DNA of 64,000 nucleotides from CAYQMF01 sp964418595 (GTDB lineage: Bacteria > Planctomycetota > UBA1135 > UBA2386), in assembly GCA_964418595.1 (NCBI GenBank), contig CAYQMF010000002.1:75335-139334 (forward strand), written 5' to 3'. The notes beneath the pieces were generated by a model. It ran no database searches, was not told where the DNA came from, and worked only from the letters and a program-made list of their open reading frames with translations. This document shows, in pieces, positions 8,327-15,412 of this stretch (position 1 is its first letter; every line of letters begins with the position of its first letter). The translations under genes were made by a program, and so were the position numbers.

Positions 8327-9760
8327 TCAGCGGGTCTTGATCAGCGTGAAGCCGCGGTAGACGAACTCGATCTGCTCCCGCCCGACCGCCTTGACCAGGA
8401 GATCCTCGTTGACCTGGTCTCCCTCCTGGTAGACGACACCGTTGAGCACGAGGCCCGAGCGCCCCTGCTCGTTGACGACCACGCCCGAGATGTCGAGTCG
8501 TTGGCCGCTGAACTCGACAGCGACCGTCGTCCGCAGGTAGCGGTCCTGGACCTTCAGCACCGCGGCGTATCGCTCGTCGGTCTCCGGAACGGCCAGCTTG
8601 TCCTTCACCGCCTCGTAGCGATCCTTGGCGAGCTGCAGGTCACCGGCGGCCATGTCCTTCTCCATGGCGACGAGCAGGGCCTCGATGTCCTGTGCCGTGA
8701 GGAACCGATCGGCCGCCGCCGCGCCGGCGCTCGCCAGACCGCGTTGGATCTTGTCCGCGACCTGGACGACGTTCTTGATCCACTGGTACTTGAGCGGCTG
8801 GTACGAGATCAGCTTCTGCTGCTCGATGTCACCGATCTTCCTGGTGACCTCGGCGAGTCCGAGCTTCAGGTCGTGCTCGAGGCCGTAGCGCTCGAAGATC
8901 GTGATGCCTTCCTCACGGCTCTTCGTGTGGATTGCCTGGATGCGAGCGAGCTCGGACACGAACTCGTCGATGATCTTCTTCTGCTGCTGATGTGGCAGGC
9001 CACCGTTCTCCCGGTCGCCGTAGTTGAACTCCCGCGGATCGACGAAGATGTCGCGTCGACCGCGCGAGTCGCGGAAGTCGTAGCGATGCAGCCGGATCGC
9101 CTGCACGTTGCGGGTGATCTCCTCGGCCAGTGCCTGACGCTTGGCCTCGTAGTTCGGGATCATCACCGGCGTGCTCGTCGCGGCACCGGTGTAGACGTAG
9201 GTCTCGACGACCATGGTCACCTTGTGCTTGACGTCACCGCCGACATCCGTCTCGGTGCCTTGCGCCGTGTCCGTCGAACCAGCGGTCAGCGACAGGCTCT
9301 TGATCTTGACGAACCGCTCGTAGTTCTCGAAGAAGTTCGTGAACTTGAGGGTCTGCCAGAGCGAAGCGCTGAAGTCGAAGCCGTAGCTCCAGTCCTCGAA
9401 ATCCCCGGGGCGTTTGGCGCTGCGGCCCGGCACCGGCGCGATCCGATCCATGCGGACGCCCGACTGGGCGCTGAACTGGTGGACCGCGCGCACGAACGTG
9501 ATGAGGTCCTCCCGCTCCGGCAGGATCTTCACGTACTCCTTCACCGTTTCGCGCAACGTGATCACCTGGCTCTCGAGATCGGGCACGCGCCGGATCTTGC
9601 CCTCGGCCTCGGCGATCTGCTGGCGGGCCTGCTGCATCTGGTCACGAAGCACTTCGGCCTCGCCCTTGGCCCAGTAGATGCCGCCGCCGGCGCCACCGCA
9701 CAACACGACGGTGGCCACGGCGATCAACAGGAGGCGCTGCTTGTCGTTGGCTCGTTTCAC
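8327..9760 (-). CDS. PilO-like inner-membrane pilus assembly protein fused to a PilP/GspC-like C-terminal domain
   Basis: A 477-residue protein with one N-terminal membrane segment (about 8-31), then a coiled coil (about 35-75) of PilO type (EAEVLRDQMQQARQQIAEAE) and a long periplasmic region. The last 60 residues contain DISGVVVNEQGRSGLVLNG and VYQEGDQVNEDL, which look like the small beta domain of PilP/GspC that contacts the secretin N-domains. No separate pilP lipoprotein gene lies in the cluster, so this domain may replace it. The start is GTG at 9760 with GGGAGGA upstream. pilN ends 16 bases upstream, so the genes are co-transcribed. Confidence 0.75.
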   Translation of the reverse strand: MKRANDKQRLLLIAVATVVLCGGAGGGIYWAKGEAEVLRDQMQQARQQIAEAEGKIRRVPDLESQVITLRETVKEYVKILPEREDLITFVRAVHQFSAQSGVRMDRIAPVPGRSAKRPGDFEDWSYGFDFSASLWQTLKFTNFFENYERFVKIKSLSLTAGSTDTAQGTETDVGGDVKHKVTMVVETYVYTGAATSTPVMIPNYEAKRQALAEEITRNVQAIRLHRYDFRDSRGRRDIFVDPREFNYGDRENGGLPHQQQKKIIDEFVSELARIQAIHTKSREEGITIFERYGLEHDLKLGLAEVTRKIGDIEQQKLISYQPLKYQWIKNVVQVADKIQRGLASAGAAAADRFLTAQDIEALLVAMEKDMAAGDLQLAKDRYEAVKDKLAVPETDERYAAVLKVQDRYLRTTVAVEFSGQRLDISGVVVNEQGRSGLVLNGVVYQEGDQVNEDLLVKAVGREQIEFVYRGFTLIKTR

Positions 9761-9776
9761 GTTCGTCCTCCCTCTC

Positions 9777-10421
9777 TCACTTCACCGGGCTCGGGTTGGT
9801 GTTCCGCTGCCACTCCTGGGCCGGCTTGAAGCCGAGCTGCAGGGTGAACGCGAAGGACTCGACAGGCTCACGCTTGGGGGTCATCTTGAGCTCGCCCCCG
9901 GGCGCGCTCTTCGACACCAGGTCGCGCGCGAACGCCGAGTTCTCGATGTCTTCGTAGAAGTCGGCCACGCGCTTGATCGCGTCGCCCTGGACCTGCGCGG
10001 GCAGGCTGACGGTGGGTCCGGCGCGCTCCGTGCCGTCCGCGACCTGGATCCCGCTGAACCAGGCCAGGTGGCGCTGCGAGTTGCCGTCGTTGTTCACGAC
10101 GTCGAGCAGCTGATCCATGAACTCGGTCCAGAGCATGCGCGACGCGCCGATCTGGCGGATCGTCTTGGCGCGCTGCTCGTACGCCTCGCGTTCGACGGCC
10201 AGGGCATCGTGGTAGCTCGCGAACTCGAGCTTGGCGGCCAGCGTGTCGCTGAGGCCCTTCGATTCCACTTCGAGCCTGCCCAGCTCGCCGAAGTAGATGG
10301 TGGCGAACCAGCCGAGGCTGCAGCACACGAGCAGGATGCCGCCGAGCGCCGCAGCGAAGACCTTGGGCGACGTGCGCTCGGCGCGACGCAGCTCATGGGG
10401 GAGGAGGTTGATGTGAATCAT
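9777..10421 (-). CDS. pilN: Type IV pilus assembly protein PilN
   Basis: A 214-residue bitopic protein beginning MIHINLLPHELRR, the conserved cytoplasmic PilM-binding motif of PilN. A transmembrane helix follows (about 21-44), then a periplasmic coiled coil (GELGRLEVESKGLSDTLAAK) and a ferredoxin-like domain. Its role is to link the cytoplasmic PilM ring to the periplasmic PilO/PilP ring. It follows pilM by 12 bases, as in most pilMNOPQ operons. Confidence 0.9.
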   Translation of the reverse strand: MIHINLLPHELRRAERTSPKVFAAALGGILLVCCSLGWFATIYFGELGRLEVESKGLSDTLAAKLEFASYHDALAVEREAYEQRAKTIRQIGASRMLWTEFMDQLLDVVNNDGNSQRHLAWFSGIQVADGTERAGPTVSLPAQVQGDAIKRVADFYEDIENSAFARDLVSKSAPGGELKMTPKREPVESFAFTLQLGFKPAQEWQRNTNPSPVK

Positions 10422-10433
10422 GCTGGTTCCACC

Positions 10434-11456
10434 TCAGATGCCGGATGCGAGTCCGACGGCAACGGCGAGTTGTGGCGCGGCGGCGTTCAGCGCGATCACG
10501 TCCACGTTGTCCGCCTTCACCTTGAGCCCGTCGATGGGGTTCCACACGCGGGTCTTCTTCTCGAACGCCTTCTCCATCGTCTCTTCGAGGAACGGCAGGA
10601 ACACCGAGCCGCCGGACAGGAAGACTTCCTGCACCTGGCCATCGAACTGGTTCTCGAAGAAGTCGAACGACAGGTTGATCTCGTTGCCGAGGTCATCGAT
10701 CACCTGCGTCAGCGCGTCCTGCACGTCCCCGACACGATCCTGGGGGTCACGCTTGAGCGCCTCCGCCTCGAACTGCTCGAGGCCGAAGCGGCGGGTGATC
10801 GCGGTCGTCAGATCCTGACCGCCGACCGGGACCTCACGCGCGAACTGCGTCACGTTGTCGCGCAGGATGTTGATGCAGGTCTTGCAGGCGCCGATGTCGA
10901 CCAGCGCCACGACCCGGCCGGGCTGCTGCAGGCCCGGGTTCACGGAGTCGTTCAGCTCGAAGGCGTTGCCCACCGCGAAGCTGTCCACGCCGATCGACGA
11001 TGGCTGGAGGCCGAGGTTGATCAGCATCTGCGCCTGGTCCATGACCACCATCTTCTTGGCGGCCACGAGGAGCACCTTGAGCATGCCGTTCTCCCCCCCG
11101 GCGCCCGGCTCGGAGAGCCGCTGCATGTCGATCTGCACGTTGTCGACCTCGAAGGGGATGTACTTCTCGGCCTCGAGGCGGACGGCGTCGTGCATCTGCT
11201 CGTCGCTCATCTCCGCCATGTCGATGTAGCGGAACACGACCGACTTGCCGCTCACCGCGGTGGCGACCCGCTTGGTGCGGAAGCCGCCGGCCTTGAACAG
11301 GTCGGCGATGGCGTCCTCACGCGCCGCCTCGTTGGGCACGTCCACTTTCGCGAACGCCGTGATGATGTGGTCGTACTTGTCCTGGGTGAGTTCGATCGCC
11401 TTGATCGAATGGCTCCCGATGTCCAGGCCCACGACGCTTCTGCGTTGTTTCAGCAT
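10434..11456 (-). CDS. pilM: Type IV pilus assembly ATPase-fold protein PilM
   Basis: A 340-residue actin/FtsA-fold protein. The phosphate-1 loop GLDIGSHSIKAIEL (10-23) and the second nucleotide loop VALVDIGACKTCINIL are clear, and the segment AVRLEAEKYIPFEVDNV is characteristic of PilM. It would form the cytoplasmic ring that binds the PilN N-terminus. It is the first gene of the pilM-pilN-pilO/P-pilQ operon. The ATG at 11456 has GAGGA 7 bases upstream. The promoter should lie in the 290-base gap 11457-11746, where I could not find a convincing -24/-12 element. Confidence 0.92.
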   Translation of the reverse strand: MLKQRRSVVGLDIGSHSIKAIELTQDKYDHIITAFAKVDVPNEAAREDAIADLFKAGGFRTKRVATAVSGKSVVFRYIDMAEMSDEQMHDAVRLEAEKYIPFEVDNVQIDMQRLSEPGAGGENGMLKVLLVAAKKMVVMDQAQMLINLGLQPSSIGVDSFAVGNAFELNDSVNPGLQQPGRVVALVDIGACKTCINILRDNVTQFAREVPVGGQDLTTAITRRFGLEQFEAEALKRDPQDRVGDVQDALTQVIDDLGNEINLSFDFFENQFDGQVQEVFLSGGSVFLPFLEETMEKAFEKKTRVWNPIDGLKVKADNVDVIALNAAAPQLAVAVGLASGI

Positions 11457-11746
11457 TGCATTCCTCGGCTGTCCGCGTGCTGGACAACTATCGGAATGCC
11501 GGATGCCACGGGTTTAGCCGACCCGCGCATCGGGGCGGTCGGCCCCCCCCCTACGCTGCAAGGGCCGCAAGTGCTCGCGCGGTGCGCAAGCTTCACCACG
11601 AAGCTCCCTTGCCGTGGGCTCTTCCACTGCGAGGTCCGAGCGGCCCTGGAAGCCCCAGACGATGCCATCGCCGGCGGCCCCATCCGGTCGTCGCGCCAGC
11701 GACGACATCAACCCCTTGGGTTGCGGCCGCCGGCAGCGATGCGCGG

Positions 11747-12031
11747 TCACTGGTCCTCGCCGAAACGGGCTTCGATCAGGCCGCACACGGCGCGGATCTG
11801 CTCCTCGCAGTCGGGACCCTCCGACTCGAGTTCCAGGATGGCGCCGGCCTCCGCTGCGAGCATCATCACCGACATGATCGACTTGCCGTCGACGACGACA
11901 CCGTCGCGTCCGACCTTGAGACTGGACACGTAGGCGTTGGCGGTCTGCACCAGCATGTGCGCGGGCCGCGCGTGCAGTCCGTTCTGGTTGAGGAGGGTGA
12001 CGGTCGCCCGACAGACGTCGGATCCGCTCAT
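11747..12031 (-). CDS. ptsH: Phosphocarrier protein HPr
   Basis: A 94-residue HPr. The phosphorylatable histidine is H20 in NGLHARPA, and the regulatory-serine region reads GKSIMSV with S51. The chosen ATG at 12031 overlaps the upstream PTS IIA stop codon as ATGA, so the two are translationally coupled. No Enzyme I or sugar permease is nearby, so this may be an NPr-like carrier of a nitrogen-type regulatory PTS rather than part of sugar uptake. Confidence 0.93.
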   Translation of the reverse strand: MSGSDVCRATVTLLNQNGLHARPAHMLVQTANAYVSSLKVGRDGVVVDGKSIMSVMMLAAEAGAILELESEGPDCEEQIRAVCGLIEARFGEDQ

Positions 12032-12492
12032 CGCGACGGCGACATCTCGATCAGGAGTTCCCTGATCTCGCCCGCGGTCTTCGCCGCCCGGAAGAAGCGC
12101 CGGAAGTCGCCGTTGCGGGCGAGGCCGGAGATCCAACGCAGCGCGGCGAGGTGCTGCTGGGCCTGGGCCGTGGGCGCCAGCAGCAGGAAGACCGTGTGCA
12201 CCGGCTTGCCGTCGATCGCCTGGTAGTCGATGCCGTCGACCGACCGCGCCACGACCATGCCGAGAGTCTTGATCTCGTCGCTCTTGACGTGCGGGATCGC
12301 CACGCCGTTGCCGATGCCCGTGCTACCGATCGCCTCGCGGGCCTTCAGTCGCTCCCCCAGGTCGGCGACCTGCTTCTTGGTCACGAACTTCTCGCGCACC
12401 GCGATGCCGAGGACCTCCTCCAGGGCGGCGGGCTTCTCGATGGCGGAGAGGGCTTCGACGATGGCAGCGCGGGCGATGAGATCGGCGTTCAT
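12028..12492 (-). CDS. ptsN: PTS EIIA domain protein, nitrogen-regulatory type (PtsN)
   Basis: A 154-residue mannitol/fructose-class EIIA domain. The motif GNGVAIPHVKS carries the phosphorylated histidine H68. The ATG at 12492 is chosen because the open frame further upstream is low-complexity Ala/Arg sequence. It is coupled to HPr by an ATGA overlap. In the neighbourhood of hpf and rpoN (both within 3 kb on this strand), this matches the classical rpoN-hpf-ptsN association of the nitrogen PTS. Confidence 0.9.
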   Translation of the reverse strand: MNADLIARAAIVEALSAIEKPAALEEVLGIAVREKFVTKKQVADLGERLKAREAIGSTGIGNGVAIPHVKSDEIKTLGMVVARSVDGIDYQAIDGKPVHTVFLLLAPTAQAQQHLAALRWISGLARNGDFRRFFRAAKTAGEIRELLIEMSPSR

Positions 12493-12693
12493 GGCGGCGG
12501 GCAGGGAGCGTGGAAGCCGAGGAAGGCTAGCGCGCGCATCCGCGCAGAGGAAGGCCGCCGCGGACGCGGCCGGGTGGACACGGGCTGCGGCGGCGTCGGC
12601 GCCGGAAGGCCGGCACCGTGGGAGGTTCTGACACACTCGGCCCGTCGGCCCACGGCGACCGATCGGGGAAGGCGCGAGGGTTGCTGGCCTCCT

Positions 12694-13107
12694 CTACGTT
12701 CCCAGGTCCCGACGCACGACATCGTCGTACGTCTCCTCCGGCTCGTCGCGGCGTTCCCCCGCCGGGCCAACCCCGCGTCCGCCGTCGACCTTGTGGTCCT
12801 TGAGACGCTCCTTGTCCTTCTTGATCTGCCGCTCCATCTTCTCGACGAGGAGATCGACGGCCTCGTGCAGCCCCGACGTCCGCTCCTTGGCGACGAAGGT
12901 CGCCCCGCCGTCGACGTGGACGATCATCTCGACCTCGCGGTCACCCTTGGGATCGTCGGTCAACACCTGGATGCGCGTGATCCGGTCGTTGAACCGGAGC
13001 AGCTTGCTCGCCTTCTTGGTCACGTAGTCGCGGCTGTGGTCGGAGAGATGGCCGTGGCGCGCGGTGACATCGACACGGAACTCGTTCGGCTGGTGGTGCT
13101 TCGCCAT
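12694..13107 (-). CDS. hpf: Ribosome hibernation promoting factor (HPF/YfiA family)
   Basis: A 137-residue protein with the HPF fold: ARHGHLSDHSRDYVTKKASK near the N-terminus, then VEMIVHVDGG and the basic helix DLLVEKMERQIKKDKERLKDHK. It binds the decoding region of 30S subunits in slow growth. It carries only a short acidic tail after the core, not the dimerising domain of long HPF. The ATG at 13107 (MAKHHQ) is chosen over a TTG four codons upstream. Neither has a good ribosome-binding site. It lies between truA/rpoN and ptsN. Confidence 0.88.
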   Translation of the reverse strand: MAKHHQPNEFRVDVTARHGHLSDHSRDYVTKKASKLLRFNDRITRIQVLTDDPKGDREVEMIVHVDGGATFVAKERTSGLHEAVDLLVEKMERQIKKDKERLKDHKVDGGRGVGPAGERRDEPEETYDDVVRRDLGT

Positions 13108-13152
13108 CGTGTTGGTCAAGTGTGCCGCCGCCGTCGGCGGCAGCGGTGGAGT

Positions 13153-13950
13153 CTATCCATCGGCCGTGCCCGCCTCCGTGCTTTCTGCACCGCGGACGAG
13201 AAGGTCTCGCGGGTAGATCACGCGCAGCAGGTAGAGTCCGCCGGCCTCCAGCGTCGCCGGCGCGTGCCGCCGGTCCCGCGCCGCCAGCACGCGTGCGACG
13301 TGGTCCGGCGGATGCCTGCCGAGGCCGACCTCCCGGAGCGTGCCCGCGATCGTGCGGACCATGTTGTAGAGGAAGCCGTTCCCCTGCACGACCAGGTCGA
13401 TGCCGTGGCGGCGGCGGAACAGGTGGATCCTGTCGATGCGCCGGACACAGCCCCGGCGCCGGACGTACCCGGGGTTCGTGGCGAACGACGAGAAGTCGTG
13501 TTCGCCGACCAGGTGCGCCGCACCGGCACGCATCAGGCCGACATCGAGCGGCCGACGCACCCAGTGGTAGTAGCCGTGCGCGACGGCCGGGCGCTGCGCG
13601 CCCAGCAGGAACCGGTAGCCGTATCGCTTGCCGATCGCGTGGAACCGGGCGTGCACGCCGGGATCGATCTCGCGGGCCCCCCGGATCGCGATCGCGCGCG
13701 GGAGCCTGCCGTTCAGCGCCCGGACCAGGGCGTCGAGGGGAAAGCGCCGCGGCAGGTCGGCATGCGCCATCTGCGCGAACGCGTGCACGCCAGCGTCGGT
13801 GCGGCCCGCACCCTCGACGTGCACCGCCTGCCCGAAGATCACGTGCAGCGTGGCCTCGATGTGTTCCTGCACGCTGGGCAGGCCGGGTCGCTGGCGTTGC
13901 CAGCCGTGCAGGCCGGTGCCGTCGTAGGCCACGGTCATGAGGACACGCAC
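13153..13950 (-). CDS. truA: tRNA pseudouridine(38-40) synthase TruA
   Basis: A 265-residue protein with the TruA signature: VAYDGTGLHGWQRQ at the N-terminus, the catalytic aspartate D52 in GAGRTDAGVHA, and GNGFLYNMVRTIAGTL in the C-terminal half. It modifies the anticodon arm of many tRNAs. The start is GTG at 13950 (MRVLMTVAYDG). The track of open frame before it is short and non-conserved. It is the gene after rpoN, with a 79-base gap. Confidence 0.94.
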   Translation of the reverse strand: MRVLMTVAYDGTGLHGWQRQRPGLPSVQEHIEATLHVIFGQAVHVEGAGRTDAGVHAFAQMAHADLPRRFPLDALVRALNGRLPRAIAIRGAREIDPGVHARFHAIGKRYGYRFLLGAQRPAVAHGYYHWVRRPLDVGLMRAGAAHLVGEHDFSSFATNPGYVRRRGCVRRIDRIHLFRRRHGIDLVVQGNGFLYNMVRTIAGTLREVGLGRHPPDHVARVLAARDRRHAPATLEAGGLYLLRVIYPRDLLVRGAESTEAGTADG

Positions 13951-14029
13951 GGGGTCGCTGTATAGCCGCGGCCACCTCGCCGGCAACCGTCCGTCCCGGA
14001 TGCGGAGGCGATCCCGACGGCCGGTCCGA

Positions 14030-15310
14030 TCAGTGGGCGCGCCGGCGCGATCGCGATGGCAGCCCCGACTCGGCGCGTTGCTTCGCGACGGTGCGCCGAG
14101 CGATCGCGATGCCCTCGCTGGCGAGCAGGGTCGCGAGCTCGTCGTCGGACAGCGGGCGGCGCGGGTCTTCCCCTGCGATCAACGCGGCGATGCGCGCCCG
14201 CACGGCGCGCTGGCCCATCACCGCCGCGTCGTCCGTGCTCGCGCCACCCGTGTCGAAGAACCCGCGCAGCGCGCACGTTCCCTGCGGCGTGATCACCCAT
14301 TTGCCGGCAACCGCGCGGCTCACCGTCGATGCGTGCACGCCGATGGCCTCGCCGACATCCTGCATCCGCAGGGGCAGCAGGCGACGTGCTCCCTCCAGGA
14401 GGAACCCGGTCTGCCTGCGCATGACCGCGGTCGTCACCGCAAGCAGCGTGTGGCGCCGGAGGTCCACGGCGCGGATCAGGTCACGGGCCGCGGCGAGCTT
14501 GGGTCGCAGGTACGCGCGCAACTCGGCGTCGCCGTCCTCGGCGAGCGCAGCGCAGCGCGAACTGACCCGCAGCGCCGGCAGGTGCGCATCCAGGAGCCGG
14601 ACGACCACGTCGCCATCCACGAGTTCGACGCTCAGCTCTGGGCGGACCCACAACGGGGTCTCGCGCGCGAAGGTCTCGGCCGGCCGCGGGTTGAGCTCGC
14701 GGATGCGGGCGACGAGACGGTGCAGTTCCGGCAGGTCGACGCCGATGGCGCGCGCCACCTGCGGCAGGCGGTTGCGCGCCAGGTCGTCGAGGTGTCCGCG
14801 CAGCAGCGCCTCGATCGCACCGCGGTCCGCGTCGCCGCGATCGAGCTGCATCAGCATGGCCTCGGCGCCGCACGTCGCGCCGATCCCTCTCGGTTCGAGA
14901 GTGCGCAGGAGCGCCAGGGCCGCAGCAACATCGGCGTCCACGAGCTCCTCCGCCAGGTCACGCTCGTCCATGGTCAGCAGGCCGCGCTCGTCCAGGTGGC
15001 CGGCGACGGCCAGCACGGCTTCGACCATGGCCGGTGTGCATTCGAGCCAGGCGAGCTGCGCGCGCAGATGCTCGTCCAGGCCCGGGCCTTGGGCTGGGGC
15101 GAGATCGACGGCCGAGACCTCGCCGCCGTGGGCGTCGACTCTTGCGGATCGCGGCGGGCGGTCCAACTCCAGCGCCTCGTTGCGTTCGAACTCCTCGACG
15201 ATCAGGGCCTCGAGATCGGCAGCAGCGAGTTGCAGGATCTGCAACGACTGCAGCATCTCCGGCATCAGCGCGAGTCGTTGTTCCTGACGTTGGTCGAGAC
15301 GGGCTTGCAC
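14030..15310 (-). CDS. rpoN: RNA polymerase sigma-54 factor RpoN
   Basis: Sigma-54 with region I (QEQRLALMPEMLQSLQILQL), the core-binding region, the helix-turn-helix around VGEAIGVHASTVSRAVAGKW, and a C-terminal RpoN box that reads ARRTVAKQR where the family has ARRTVAKYR. I chose GTG at 15310, which has GGAG about 11 bases upstream and gives 426 residues. A GTG at 15409, four bases after the hrpB stop, would add 33 non-conserved residues. It recognises -24/-12 promoters and needs activators such as the NtrC-family protein at the right end of the window. Confidence 0.9.
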   Translation of the reverse strand: MQARLDQRQEQRLALMPEMLQSLQILQLAAADLEALIVEEFERNEALELDRPPRSARVDAHGGEVSAVDLAPAQGPGLDEHLRAQLAWLECTPAMVEAVLAVAGHLDERGLLTMDERDLAEELVDADVAAALALLRTLEPRGIGATCGAEAMLMQLDRGDADRGAIEALLRGHLDDLARNRLPQVARAIGVDLPELHRLVARIRELNPRPAETFARETPLWVRPELSVELVDGDVVVRLLDAHLPALRVSSRCAALAEDGDAELRAYLRPKLAAARDLIRAVDLRRHTLLAVTTAVMRRQTGFLLEGARRLLPLRMQDVGEAIGVHASTVSRAVAGKWVITPQGTCALRGFFDTGGASTDDAAVMGQRAVRARIAALIAGEDPRRPLSDDELATLLASEGIAIARRTVAKQRAESGLPSRSRRRAH

Positions 15311-15412
15311 GGCGACAGGGGCTCCGCTCCCCCATCGACATCGCCGCGCGTGCCACCGGCCCGCAACGGATCGATCCGTCCCGCCGTGAGACCCCGCGGA
15401 ACGCGTCACCCG

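Noticed and set aside
11457..11746. Sigma-54 promoter upstream of pilM
   Set aside because: TGGCATCCGGCATTCC on the minus strand resembles the -24 part only. The -12 GC and spacing do not match.
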